From Usnea hakonensis (lineage: Eukaryota; Ascomycota; Lecanoromycetes; Lecanorales; Parmeliaceae): a DNA stretch of 64,000 bases. The notes below the pieces were generated by a model that saw only the letters and a program-made list of their open reading frames with translations, did no database searches and had not been told where the DNA came from. Below are positions 34,492 through 46,476 of this stretch, in pieces. The first letter of the stretch is position 1. Every line of letters begins with the position of its first letter. Made by a program: the position numbers and the translations under genes. The stretch covers positions 62,001-126,000 of the forward strand of contig BLJB01000067.1 in NCBI GenBank assembly GCA_013423325.1. Direction: 5' to 3'.

Positions 34492-36803
34492 ATGTCTGGC
34501 GACGTACATAAAGAATCATCACATTGGCATTATGGTATCATATTCGATGCGGGTTCTTCAGGGACCCGGCTACATATCTACCGATGGCTCGACGGCGTCA
34601 AGGCAAGAGAGGAAGCGGGAATAAAGGAATTAGAGTCGCTGCCTGTATTGGAGACCAAGAATAAATGGACAGAAAAAATACATCCTGGCATCTCTACTTT
34701 CGGAGAGAAGCCCGATCGAGTTGGGCCAGACCACCTTGAAAGTCTTTACCAAAAAGCTCGCAAAGTCATTCCCTCCAGTCATGAGGAGGACACCCCAGTA
34801 TTCTTACTCGCAACCGCTGGCATGCGTTTGCTGCCTGAGGAGCAGCGCAAGGAACTTTTGCGACAGATCTGCTCATACACTCGTACAAACACAAAGTTTC
34901 ATTTACCAGATTGCGATGTACATGTACAGGTCATCTCCGGCGCGGTCGAAGGTCTGTACGGATGGGTGGCAGCAAATTATCTTCTTGGGGGCTTCAATGC
35001 GCCAAAAGATCACGATCATGGGAAGAAACACCATACATATGGCTTTTTGGACATGGGTGGCGCTTCCGCGCAAATTGCTTTCGCCCCGAATGCAACGGAG
35101 GCTGAGCGTCATGCGGATGACCTCAAACTGCTCCGGATGAGAACTATTGATGGGACAGCCGCGGAGTATCGAGTCTTTACCACCACGTGGCTCGGATTCG
35201 GAGTCAACGAAGCCAGGAGGCGCTATGTGGAAGCATTGCAAAATGCTAGTGGTTCAATTGAGACGGAGGCTCTTCAGGATCCATGCCTTCCCACTGGCTT
35301 GAGTATTACTACTAAAGGTGACCTCTTTCTACCAGGATCGAAGACGATCAATGGACAAACACCCCATCTGAATGGGACGGGACAATTCGACAAGTGTTTG
35401 GTCAAGACACTGCCTCTTCTCGAAAAAGACCACATCTGCGAGAACAACCCGTGTCTCTTAAATGGAATCCACGTCCCTGCTATCGATTTCGATGTCAACC
35501 ATTTTGTTGGGGTCAGTGAATACTGGCATACCACACATGAGATATTTCAGGAAAGCCATAAAGACAAGGCGTACGATTTCAATACATATCAACAGCGTGT
35601 CAGCAAATTTTGTAGTCAGGATTGGGATGTCATTCGAAAAGGCATTGACAAGCACGAGTGGGGAAAGAAGGTTGATGAGCAGACCGCTATTGAGGTGTGC
35701 TTCAAGGCTAGCTGGCTCATCAACATCCTCCATGAAGGTATTGGAATACCTAGAGTGGGATTGGAGGCAACTCCGGACAGCATGCACAACGGGACGAAGA
35801 AGATATTGGATAATGCAAAGGACAAGGGGTTCACAGCTTCTTTTCAAGCCGTCAACAAAATCGATGATACAGAAGTCAGCTGGACACTTGGCAAAATGGT
35901 CCTCTACGCGTCTAGCCAGGTCCTTCCGAAAGATGATGCCCTCCCTGTCGGATTTGGCAGTAACGTGCCCGGCATTCCGGCAGACTTCCAATACGCCGGC
36001 TCCACAGCGATCCTCCACACCGACAACCCCGCTTCCGTGGAGGACCATTGGCATTCGAATCTCTTTCGTGGATCATCTCCACGTCGCATACCTGGCTTCA
36101 TTCTCTTCCTTCTCATTCTCTCCATTGCAATGTATCTCCTCTGCGGTCGCTCATGCCGTCAAGGTATCTACAGCAGGTTTGGCTCTCCATCGAGGCGCGG
36201 CCTTGGCTCCTCACCACGAAAGCGTGGACTCTTCGGTGTCAACGTCCCCTTTTGGCGGTCGAAAACGAGTCTGGGCAACTACGAGCGCGTATTGGAAGAA
36301 GGCGCGACCGATGACTTCGAGCTCGGTTCCGTGGATGACAGCGACGAACCGGAAACCTCGGACTCCTCTTCTGCATCGCATGGAAGCAAGACATCAGGAT
36401 GGGCTACCCCTCGTAGTCGGAACAACAACGGTCACGGCGATGGAAGAGAGCGTTTTGATAATCTTGGCAGCGGTCAAGGTCTCGGAATTACTGGCAATCC
36501 AATGAATAGAAGTGGGTACGTACATTTGCGTTCAATTCCTTTTACCCCAATTCCATGCCTATTTGAAGTGTCAAGAGATATTGTGGGAGCAATGAATGCT
36601 TCTTAATCCACAAATGTTTGCCCGTCTAGTGGATCAGGCGCCCTCCCCCAAGACAAGAACGCTAATCCCGAATTCTCTGCAGATTGATCGGTCGTACTGA
36701 AAGCAGAGAACGCATAGCCGGCCTGGCTGAAGGGAAAAGGTCCAGGAGAGGAAGCCCATCGAGGCCGAAAGGACTAGGATTGAGACCTTTGGTCGAGCAT
36801 TGA
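34492..36803 (+). CDS. YND1: Apyrase / nucleoside diphosphatase (Ynd1-like, GDA1-CD39 family)
   Basis: A 714-residue Golgi-type apyrase that hydrolyses nucleoside di- and triphosphates and so supports lumenal glycosylation by removing the GDP or UDP left by glycosyl transfer. Apyrase-conserved regions are intact: DAGSSGTRLHIY (residue 20), ATAGMRLL (105), GAVEGLYGWVAANYLLGG (150), LDMGGASAQIAFAP (187). The catalytic domain is followed by one membrane anchor (FILFLLILSIAMYLLC, about residue 535) and a long basic then acidic/Ser-rich cytosolic tail, as in yeast Ynd1. There is no N-terminal signal anchor, again as in Ynd1. The last intron, 36516-36682, joins the tail to ESRERIAGLAEGKRSRRGSP. An alternative acceptor at 36629 would give a different, shorter ending. 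The in-frame region before ATG 34492 has no ATG. Confidence 0.95.
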
Positions 36804-37557
36804 ATGAATGCTCAAGGACCAAGGACGCAAATCTCCAAAAATAGCACAGCGAGCAAACCGACTTCAAGAGCAAAGCGAACCCCCGCTTCACAACAACCAT
36901 CATACCGCCCGGTGCAACCACACTATTGGAAGATCTTGCCTGAGAACTCTGGCCGTGCCTCGTATGTACATACTTACATAAACCGAGAAGCTGTCGCTGG
37001 AACCGCCATTCCAATAAGCGTGTCCCAAGACTCCAGTGCCTAGAAAGAAAGTCCGTCGCGGGCATGTGAGGAGAATGTCGCGACCAATTAGAATATGTTG
37101 TACCTGATAGGAAACGCTATCCTGATGAGGAAATGTCGCAGGATTCTCGGGCTGTGGAATAGGCTGGGATGACTTAGGTGGTCGGTCGTGTACGATACAT
37201 TGTATTAGGACCCGTGTTGAAATGGGTGGTTGGGTTTTCAGCTTGGGTTTATATGGCATGTTTAGAGTGTATTTATATGCTTTATCTTGCTTCGTGTGGC
37301 TGTATGAGTATATCTTCATGTGAAAGGTTTGGATTCTTGGAGATGGAGGCTTCTGAAAAACTACTGGCCTATGTAGATGTGGTATCTCCCTTTTTGCATG
37401 AATCCTGCTCGGTCTTTCCATAATTTCAATTCTTGGTATCCGCTTCAATCCGTGGCAATTCATAATTGTATTGACTCTTAGTTAAGAGCACACAATGCAC
37501 GCACGATTCACCTAGCAATTGCGCCCAATCCCATCATCCATCCCCCAATCCAACCCC
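36804..37557. other. Convergent spacer between apyrase and clr2
   Basis: Holds the two 3' UTRs. Short frames on both strands lack domains. I see no repeat or RNA gene. Confidence 0.5.
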
Positions 37558-39636
37558 TCAAAACTGCCCCCCCACATAATTCTGCGTAAACCCCTCCTCC
37601 ATCCGATCCAGATCCATAAACTGCTCGATATCACCATCGCTCACCCCCTGCCCCTGTCCCTGTCCCCCACCCGACTGAGCCGTCAAATCAGCACCCGACT
37701 GCGCCGCCATCGTCACGGCGGGTTGCATGTTTGACGGATGGGCAGTGACCGGAAACACATTCTCCTCCGCGGGCCCATCCAACCCTTTGCTGATTCTCGT
37801 GCCTGCGGGGACAGCTCCGTCGAATGCGTCGACGCGGTTTGTGTATCTCGTGCCTGCTTTTCCGGGCGCGCTGTTGGCGTCGCCGCGGCCGTTGATCCAG
37901 GTGCCTACGTCTGAGACCTCGCCGCGCTGGACGTCTTGCTGGAAGTTGACGGTGCCGTGGAGGATGGGGAGCAGAATGCTCGATTCGTACCAGCGGCCTT
38001 TGATGTCCGTGATGCCGAGACGGGTTGCGACGGAGCCGAGTTTCCAGTAGGAGATGGTGCGCTTGGAGGCGATGGAGACGCGGTTCCGGTACTTGAGGTC
38101 TTGGCGGAGACGCATGGGGAGGCTCGGGTTTTCGGCGGGCTCTTGGCCGACGGTGTACGGGATGGTGGTGTAGCGATAGATGTCGCCGACGACGTAGACG
38201 CTTGCAGAGGTGGAGTTGGTTGAGTTTGGTTTGAGTTTTTCGATGATCTGGTGAGTGATCATCACATCATGGCCGTTGCCGACGCGGAGACGGACCGGCT
38301 CTCCAACCCAGAGCTTTTCTCCGCCAAAGTAGATCCCGTTGTAGGAGCGCTCGCCTGTTGTTATAGTATTGTTGCTCAGAGGGTCGATGAGCGTAAAGCT
38401 GTCGTCTATCATTTTAGCGGCGTAGATGCTGCCGTCCACCTCAGCGTCTCCGACGCCGTAGTTTCCATCAAGAACCATCTTCCAGTCGATAGATTTGTAT
38501 TCCTTATTGGATGTGGCCAAGCTTTGATGGGTCGGGCCTGGGGCACTCCAGGCAAGCCAGGGGCGGAGGTCTTCTTCCGAAGAGATTATCTTCGTAGAAG
38601 GATGACCGAACGGGTGTGAAAGAGGCTGCACGAGATACCTCGGCCGATCCTGGCCGCGCTGGTCTTTGAAGAGATCGCGCTTGGTGATGACTGAGAGACC
38701 CCATGCGGCACCTCTGTTGAACCAGGTGAGCTCACCGGAGCGGTAGATATACTTATTATATTGAGCATCTTGGTTCTGTTCTAGAGATTTGGCTGAAGCC
38801 AATGGTGTTGGTAGTACAGGGGCAGGAGTGCGGGTCACTGAAGTATTGGCAGGCTGTGAAGTCACCTTAGAGGGCATAGATGCCATCTTGGATGCTGGAG
38901 GTATAATGTTGGCAGCAGGTGCAGGTGCAGGTGCAGGGCTCTTTGTAGCTAGAGGTGATGCTTTAGAAGTAGGAGGTTGAATCTTGGGTACGGCCTTTGA
39001 CAGCTTGTTGCTATCTTGGGACCCGGACCGTTGTTTGATGATCACTTGCGGTTTTGGTGTCACATTTTCTTTCAACACTGCCGGTGTATCCTTCTGCAAT
39101 GCCACGGACTCCATTTTTGAGACTAGGCCACCTTTTACGGAAACGTTCTGGACCCATTCAGGAGAACATTGCTTACACTCACAATCAGTACGCTGATTGC
39201 TTGTACCTTGTGCAAGCCATAACAAATGTGGGAAGAAGTCGACTGCGCTCTTGAATCGCTTCTTATGACCTAGAGGATAGCCATACAGATAGAAATCCTC
39301 AGATTTATGGTTTTCTTTTCCGTCAGCCTTGGCCAATTTGGACTCTTTCTTGTCTTTGAATCGCTTATACAGGCGATAATTCTCTGGAAAGTCCACAAGG
39401 ATCCATATTTGATCTGCTGGGCCCTTCTGCTCTCGATGGAGCATGCCTCCTAAAATACGCTTCCACTCGACTGCTACAGGATCGTTAATTTCGAGTAACT
39501 CGTAGTAGTCGTTTTCGCCCGAGTTTCTATCAAGCTGAGCCGTTGTTGGCGCATTCAGCTCTCGGCCATTTTTCTTCGTCTTGATCTCATGCTCGCCGTC
39601 TGAGCGGGCTATCCAAACAGGCTTCCATTCCGCCAT
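37558..39636 (-). CDS. CLR2: Cryptic loci regulator 2 (Clr2), heterochromatin silencing
   Basis: An intronless gene for 692 residues. In fission yeast Clr2 is a subunit of the SHREC complex (with Clr1, the deacetylase Clr3 and the SNF2 protein Mit1) that silences heterochromatin. Both Clr2 domains are visible. The N-terminal one includes VEWKRILGGMLHRE, WILVDFPENYRLYKRFK, DFYLYGYPLGHKKRFKSAVDFFPHLLWLA, and the CECKQCSP cysteine cluster. A Pro/Ala/Ser-rich linker of about 110 residues follows. The C-terminal domain contains YRSGELTWFNRGAAWGLSVI, RPWLAWSAP, GEKLWVGEPVRLRV, VYVVGDIYRYTTIPY and KGRWYESSILLPIL. The tail is Gly/Gln-rich. ATG 39636 is chosen because the frame upstream has no ATG. 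Divergent, with an 840-bp spacer, from a SNF2-family ATPase that also has a PHD finger. Confidence 0.9.
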   Translation of the reverse strand: MAEWKPVWIARSDGEHEIKTKKNGRELNAPTTAQLDRNSGENDYYELLEINDPVAVEWKRILGGMLHREQKGPADQIWILVDFPENYRLYKRFKDKKESKLAKADGKENHKSEDFYLYGYPLGHKKRFKSAVDFFPHLLWLAQGTSNQRTDCECKQCSPEWVQNVSVKGGLVSKMESVALQKDTPAVLKENVTPKPQVIIKQRSGSQDSNKLSKAVPKIQPPTSKASPLATKSPAPAPAPAANIIPPASKMASMPSKVTSQPANTSVTRTPAPVLPTPLASAKSLEQNQDAQYNKYIYRSGELTWFNRGAAWGLSVITKRDLFKDQRGQDRPRYLVQPLSHPFGHPSTKIISSEEDLRPWLAWSAPGPTHQSLATSNKEYKSIDWKMVLDGNYGVGDAEVDGSIYAAKMIDDSFTLIDPLSNNTITTGERSYNGIYFGGEKLWVGEPVRLRVGNGHDVMITHQIIEKLKPNSTNSTSASVYVVGDIYRYTTIPYTVGQEPAENPSLPMRLRQDLKYRNRVSIASKRTISYWKLGSVATRLGITDIKGRWYESSILLPILHGTVNFQQDVQRGEVSDVGTWINGRGDANSAPGKAGTRYTNRVDAFDGAVPAGTRISKGLDGPAEENVFPVTAHPSNMQPAVTMAAQSGADLTAQSGGGQGQGQGVSDGDIEQFMDLDRMEEGFTQNYVGGQF

Positions 39637-40476
39637 GTTGGAAAAACACGCCCAAGACGCCAAGTCAGTGTGTTTTCAAGTAGACGAAGTCAAAGAAGGA
39701 TGATGGAATGGTTGTATAAAGTCTGGAACGTCAAGGTAGGGGAGTGTGCGCAATCCCGCGCTATTTCCACTTGGACCTTGTAATGTTGGAAAAGGACTCA
39801 TGTGGATCCACTCTCAAATTTGCCTTCACTCCCTCTATTTGGCTGGCACAGACGTACCCTATATCAAAGACATTACATTCTCTTTAATTACATTTACATC
39901 GAGTGATAAATGTAGGTCTGTGTGCGGTGATAGAGGATGTTGTTGAGGGTCTTGGAAGTCAGTGGTACGAGCACCGTAGAAATTCTGATAGGGCTGCAGA
40001 TATGGACCTAGACTATTTTGGATATGAGACACTTTTCCGTTTGCGTCAGGCTCCCGCTAAGATTCCGCCTTTACCTTAGCTGAGTTTCAGTTTATGACGC
40101 CAAGCAAAGAAAGGCTAGAACATTGATGGGTCTGACACTACAGGGGGGGTACACGGTTTGGATAAATTGATTTTTAAAATGCACGCGCAACGCGTCTCTC
40201 ATAATGATACTTTAATATTTCTCTCAACTGTGACGTCCTTTGTATATCTTACACTTACCCACCTTCAAGCACTGAAGGTGTTCGTTTGAAGGTCAGCACC
40301 ATCTACGAGTATCCATCTCAAAATCAGTGATTCGGCCCATTAAATTTGTCCCTAACAGTGAGCTGAATCCAGTTGTCACTCTTCAGCCGAAATTGAAATT
40401 GAAATTGAAACTCACCTTTTCTGTAAATGAACCCTTTCCTTCTTCATCTTTACATCTTCCTCACTGTAGCACTAAC
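39637..40476. promoter_or_regulatory. Divergent promoter of clr2 and the SNF2-PHD gene
   Basis: An 840-base region between two divergent start codons with no supportable gene. It includes a triple GAAATT-type repeat at about 40388-40410, upstream of the SNF2 start. It must contain both promoters and 5' leaders. Confidence 0.5.
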
Positions 40477-43400
40477 ATGGAGGACAGCTCTTGGACTCGT
40501 GAGCGTATGCAATTGGATTCCTCCAAATTGCAATGGACACCGGAGGCATTATTCCGCCCCCTTGATCCCCACATCAGTCGTCCGACTCAGGTTCCACATT
40601 CAACCACTGCCTCACAAATCCTTGCAGCCTTCTCTCCACGACCGCAACCCAAGAAATCACCTTCATCAGCCCTTGCCTCTCCTCAGGACTTCCCAATCAG
40701 TATGGAGCAGAAACGCAGCTCCCGTAAGAAGAAGCAGATTTCGTATGAGATATCAGATGACTCGGACAACCCTAATACCTCTTCCTCCCTTGGTTCTACA
40801 TTCTCTACGCCCCAAAAGGCTCCACGGAAGCGGGTGAGCATTATTGATCTTGAAGACGAGCTCGAGGAAATTGAGCCACCGAAGACTCCCCCACCTCGTC
40901 TCTCATCTGCAGGACACGCTTTGCGTCAACCCAACGAACTTGCTCTGTCCTTACGGGCACAAGAAAACGGCGATAAGCGCACCGCCAAAAAAAAGAGAAG
41001 GATTACCAAGAGTCGTTCAAAACCAAGGTCCACACTACCACCCTCGGCTCCGAAAACAGCACGTCAGGAACTTCGAGAATATGTCAACACTAAGACAGCT
41101 GGCAAGAGATCGAATTTCTTTGTAGCTAAAAAGGACCTCTTCCTGCCCTTACTTCCTGAAGGCAACCATATCCAGCGTCTTGTCGCTCAACGCATGCAAA
41201 GTGAAAAGGGTGAAGAAGATATGACCGTGCCTTACGAGGTCATTGAACAACAGCCTGATGGGTAAGCTTGTGTTCTCTACTAGAGCCTGACATAGCTGAT
41301 CGAATCGTAGAGTCAAGGCAAAAATGAAGCCGTATCAATTACTTGGCCTGTCATTCCTGGTCTATCTTCACAATAATGGTCTCTCTGGCATTCTAGGCGA
41401 CGAGATGGGTCTGGGAAAGACCCTCCAAACATTGTCTTTGATTCAGTACCTGAAAGAGAGTCGTACACTTTCGAGTGACAAGCATCGACCTTGTCTCGTG
41501 ATATGTCCCTTGAGCGTACTGAGCTCATGGATTTCCGAATCTCGACGGTGGACTCCAGGTTTGAAAGTTTTGAGATTCCACGGGTCTGTACATGAACGTG
41601 ACCGACTGAAGAGAATAGCCATGGGCGACATCGATAACTTTGGGAACGAGACCCGAATTTCCCGCAAAAAGAAAAACGATCGTCGCGCTGCAAATGGTAA
41701 GCCTATCATTGACCTAGATTCCGAGACGGACGATGCTCAGGACGAGAGGGGGGTCGACCTTGTCGTGACAACCTACGAAGGATATCTGGCCGAACAAGGC
41801 TGGTTTAAAAAGGCGTTCCTCTGGAGCTATGTCGTTCTTGACGAAGGACACAAAATCAAGAATGATCTTAGCTTGATTTCTAAAGCCCTTCAAGGACTAG
41901 GCGCAGAGTACCGCTTGATCCTAACAGGGACACCGCTGCAGAATAACTTGGTGGAATTGTGGGCCTTGCTTCATTGGCTTTATCCCGAAGTCTTCACGGA
42001 AAAGACTGCTGAGCTCTTTAAATCCTCCTTCAACCTTACCAAGGGACAAGTCAGCACCAAGGTCATGGACGATGCCCGACAATTGCTTGAAATCATCATG
42101 CTAAGGCGGATGAAGAGCAGCCAGGGGGTGGACCTCAATCTTCCGCCAAAGACCGAAGTACTACTATACGTTCCTCTAACTCCTATGCAGAGATTCTGGT
42201 ACATGAGGCTGTTGACCCGTGCGGACAAGATGCTTTTGGAGGATTTGTTCCAAGGCGCCCAACAAAAGGAGGCAGTGGCTCTCAGACAGGAGGCGCAAGA
42301 GGGAGGTATCCTACAAGACAAGGGTATCGACGAACTTGAAGCATTGGAGAACAAAGCCTACGAAGGAGAAGGCGTCGCTGAATGGGAAGAAAGTAAAGAA
42401 ATTTTGCGACAAGCCCTGGTACAGGAACAGCAAGACGAAAACAAGAATACGGCGTGGAAGAAGCTGATGAATCTCCTAATGCAATTGAGAAAGGTAAGAG
42501 GATCAGAACTCTTCTCTATGCATGATAAATGCTACCATTTCTTTTGTCTTTCACAAAGCCTGAAGAAGTTTGGCTGACCTATTTTAGTGCTGTAATCACC
42601 CGTACATACTTCCTCATGCAGAGCCTGACCCGTACTACATTGGCGAACATGTTATCCACGCATCAGCCAAGTTCATTGTGCTCGACAAGCTGATCACCGA
42701 ATTGGTCTTGAAACAGAAGAAGAAAGTTCTCATCTTCTCCGGCTTCACACGCATGCTGGACTGTTGCGAAGACTTCTTACACTTACGCATTGCAGACCAA
42801 TTCAAATACGTCAGATTGGACGGCTCAACTTCGAGATCCCGTCGTAATCTCGGCATACGCATGTTCAACAAAGAAGATTCCGAATATCGGGTTATGCTAA
42901 TCTCAACCCGGGCCGGTGGTTTAGGAATCAATTTAGCTACAGCATCAGACGTCATCATGCTAGATCAAGACTGGAACCCACAGATCATGCTGCAGGCTGA
43001 AGCTCGTGCCCATCGAATAGGACAGACGAAGCCCGTGACCGTTTATAAGCTCTGCACACAAGGCACAGTTGAGGAACAAATGATGGGCAGAATTCAGAAA
43101 AAGCTTTACCTCTCCGCAAAGGTTACAGAATCGATGCGAGACATTCATTTACATTCCGCAACAAAGAAGAAAGGTCCCGGAGGTAAAATGGTGGAAGCAG
43201 CAGAAGACGATATGCCACAGCTTGATACGACCCAATTGATGTCTCTTGTCCGTCGGGGAGCCCAGGCACTCACACGCCCAGAACTTGACGTGAACGAGAT
43301 GCTGAGTTGGGACTTTCCAACAATGTTGGAAAAGTGCAAGGATCAGCCCGCTGATATTCACGTTTCAGAGCAGACACAACGCGGTGTCTCTGTGAAAGAA

Positions 43401-44387
43401 GAAGATGAGAAGAAATGGTTGGCTCAAATCGAGCAGGTTGAGGCCCGTGTATTCGACGGTAAAAAGCATACCAAGGTCCGAGATTCCAACGGATACGATG
43501 GGATTGCTCAGGAATGGTCCAGGGAGGAGAGGAGGATTGGCAAAAATACTACTGTCATCGTGGACGGTCATGTAGTGAGCAAGGAAAGTGCCAAGTGTGC
43601 TGACTGGGAGGCTGTCCCAACTTTAGCAGGCAAAGACCCTCGTTTAGCGGAGCCCAAACGGGAGAAAAAGCCCGGCATCGTTAATCAGGAGGTATGCCTT
43701 GCCATTCGCTCTCCAACTGTTCCGGCTGACAAGGTGCAGCAATGCCAGGTCTGCTGGGATGGTGGGAACATAATCCTTTGTTCAGGATGTCCCCGCTCCT
43801 ATCATTACACATGCCTAGACAAAGACTTTAAATCGAAATCCAAGGGCAAAATGCATTTCCACTGTCCTCAACATCAGTGTGCGGACTGCGAACAAAATAC
43901 CACAAACGCTGGCGGTATGCTTTATCGTTGGTAAGTTAATTCCGCTTCGGTTCGAACGAGCCGACATGATGCTGACAACGACAGCCGATGGTGTGAGAGG
44001 GCATACTGTGAAGACTGTCTTGACTGGGACAAGACCGAGCTTCTTGGCGAAAATCTCAAAGAGTACGAAATACTTGGCTTTCCAGCAGTCACGCAAGCAT
44101 TTTACATAAAATGTCCAAACTGTTTCGATCACCACATTGAGGATCCAGAGGCAGCGGAATTTTGCATAAATCAGGCTGAAGAGATCGATGCTCGTTATGA
44201 GGGCATGATGGAAGAGCAGGCTTTCAGCCTGACTGACGGGACGACCTTGGACAACAGCTCTGGCATTAGTACCCCGCGCTTTGCAGAGACCTCCAAGACA
44301 ACGAGCCGCCAAAAACGGAAAAGTGCTCCGCAATTCTTTCAACAAAGGCCAACACCTTCCAAACGTTCGAAGCGTATCTCGGCTTAA
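40477..44387 (+). CDS. SNF2-family ATPase with C-terminal PHD finger
   Basis: A chromatin-remodelling type ATPase of 1,237 residues, four exons with introns 41262-41310, 42494-42587 and 43931-43984. The first 260 residues are disordered, basic and Ser/Pro-rich, with nuclear localisation-like KKKRRITKSRSKPR. The SNF2 N-lobe starts at MKPYQLLGLSFLVYL; the Walker A GDEMGLGKTLQTLSL is near residue 291 and the DEGH box (VVLDEGHKIKN) near 438. The C-lobe carries CCNHPYI, VLIFSGFTRMLDCCEDFL, STRAGGLGINLATASDV and QAEARAHRIGQ. A PHD-type zinc region begins near residue 1042 (CQVCWDGGNIILCSGCPRSYHYTCL) and continues with a second Cys/His-rich module across the last intron (CRWCERAYCEDCLDW). The tail is basic. 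No chromodomain, HAND-SANT-SLIDE or bromodomain is visible, so it is neither classic ISWI nor CHD. Its complex is unknown; pairing with Clr2 is suggestive only. Confidence 0.93.
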
Positions 44388-45724
44388 TGAAAGAGCTGTG
44401 AAGACGTTTCCTTTTATTTCCTCTTGTCTTAGAGAGAGAACTCATCGCCGCGCTAGGTTATATGTCATGAGGATAAGGTATTGAAAAGAGGTGGATAAGG
44501 TCCGGTGTAACGCAACGTTGATGTGCAACAAGCCTGTACTCTACACCTTTCTACCTAGTCGGCATCTAATCATTTGATGCCCTTCACTAGGTACTGTACT
44601 TCGTGTTACGAATTTTAGATTAAGATCGATCGCGTATACCCAGAACCAATGAATACAAGTCAACCCGTACAGATTTTTCCAAGACTGTGACACTTTGCTT
44701 TGATATGAAATCAGAAGAGGGAGGGAGATTCTGCACTTTTGAATAAATCCTCGCCTTGCAATCTTTTCTTTTGTTGACGCTCGACGTGGCATGTTTTTGA
44801 GCCTGCAGTATCCGATTCCAAAATTCAGCCAGCATACTTACTTGACTTTTCTCCATCCCTCTGACTCCCATACCATCGTCGCCACACCATAGGCAGTTTA
44901 TAATCAATGCGCGCTAGTGTCGAGAATCGAAAATACATACCTTATCTCTCTTTTCAAGCTCCGCACAGGGAATATGACGGGGTACTTTATTTTCTTTTTA
45001 TCTGCTCTTTTTTTTTTCTCGTTTGAGGGGGGCGGGGGAAGGGGGCCTGATGCGGTGGGAATGTTGTATTTTTCAGCAAGTAAAGTGGGCTCTTGGTAGG
45101 GAGGTCTGATTGGTTGGAATCGGGTGGCGGGTAGGGAGGTTAGGTGGGTTGGTGAGGGCGCTCGTGGTTCTTGGGTGGGAGATGGTGGATTGGGGAATTT
45201 GCAGTCTACGGACGATTGGAGGGGAAGGAGTGGTTCTTACTAAGGCCTGGTTAGAAGACGAGGACTTGTTGAATGCGGTGCTCTGCATTCCCTTTGTGAA
45301 GCAAGCGTTCGATTGCTCGCGCGAGGGCAAAGGGATTTGGGGGATTCGGGATTGGTCTCCGTATGTGCGCTCAATTTTTTTTGGTTTGCAATGAATGCGG
45401 TTGTGGATGCTGGAGAGGCAGGTTGAGATTGGGGAAGCATGTTGCGGGGATAAATCTTGGGACGGGTCCATGTATTCATTAGTAATGTGAAAGGAGAGTT
45501 ATGACACTTGGGGGAAAGTCGATGTCAGATGATTCCGTATAATGATCATGAGCTTTTTATCATTCCTTCCGTAACGCCTCTCCTGCAAACCGCAGAATGC
45601 CCACTGTAATCCCTTGGATCCCTTTACGATGCGCCATGGCTATGCCCCGTGTCCAGCTGCACCGTTCACAGTTTCTTACAACGCCTTAACAAATGCATTA
45701 TCTCCATCATAGCTCCAGAGCTTT
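44388..45724. other. Convergent spacer after the SNF2-PHD gene
   Basis: About 1.3 kb between two convergent stop codons. It has T-rich (45004-45020) and G-rich (45025-45060) runs and several short frames that I do not support. No RNA gene was recognised. Confidence 0.5.
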
Positions 45725-46476
45725 TCAACTCATCTCAACGTCTCCAGACTCGTCTCGCCGATGAGAACCGTTGGGCTCATAGTGTTCGAAGACGAGTCCG
45801 CCATTCGTGTTTGGCGCTGGGGCACGGCTTTCTTCAGGATCTGCCTCACTGATTGTGCTATCGGACATCTTACCGTCATCCTCGGCGCCTCCATTAGGCT
45901 GCTCCTTTGGTGCAATTGGCCGTTGCGGCAACGATCGTGGTGCATCCAAGGTAGTCTGTCCATTCTGTAGTGGCGGGTTTCCCTTGACTGCCTTGCTGGC
46001 TCTTTTCGCCTTGTACTCCTTGAAAGTTGATGTTCGCGGTATCACGTCTTCGAGGAATTGGAGGGAGTCGATTCGAGCAACAGCGTTTGCTTTGGTGATG
46101 TATTAGCACGAGCAAGGCTTTGCTGCGGATGGATTCACCCATGTCCTTGTACTGTATATTCCGTCTAGGCTTTTTCTCGGATTTGACTATGTTCAACGCT
46201 TGCTCCGCAAGATAGCGTATAAACATTTCCTATACTCGTTAGTAATTACGCGGTAAGAGGTTTTAGAGAACGTGCCGTGGCTATAGTGATCGCAAATGCT
46301 CCATTGTTCGAACACGCAATAATATCTTCGTCTATGTGGAGAATCTTCTTGACGCGAGCCACTGCGGACATCATTTGCAAATGTTAAGATCCCATTGGCT
46401 GATCTTACTTACATGGGAGAGACGCCACTCCAGTAATCTCTTCCGGAGGAGGAATGGCGGTATTATTATAGGGCAT
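45725..46476 (-). CDS. DPB3: Histone-fold protein, DNA polymerase epsilon subunit C (Dpb3-like)
   Basis: A 201-residue CBF/NF-Y-type histone-fold protein. In yeast Dpb3 pairs with Dpb4 in the polymerase epsilon holoenzyme and helps maintain silenced chromatin. Four exons are read across introns 46362-46412, 46230-46275 and 46090-46138. The histone fold is LPLARVKKILHIDEDIIACSNNGAFAITIAT, EMFIRYLAEQALNIVKSEKKPRRNIQYKDM, ANAVARIDSLQFLEDVIPRTS (shown as three exon pieces). The C-terminus is acidic and disordered. The middle intron has a GC donor (ACG then GCACGT) but a perfect TACTAAC branch site; no GT donor gives the right phase. The start at MPYNNTAIPPPEEITG fits the family, but the frame stays open upstream to an ATG at 46872, which would add 132 residues of no recognised domain. 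CHRAC-type partners are an alternative assignment. Confidence 0.88.

Noticed and set aside
35462..36505. 347-codon plus-strand ORF
   Set aside because: Entirely within the apyrase gene in another frame; Ser/Arg-rich and domain-free.
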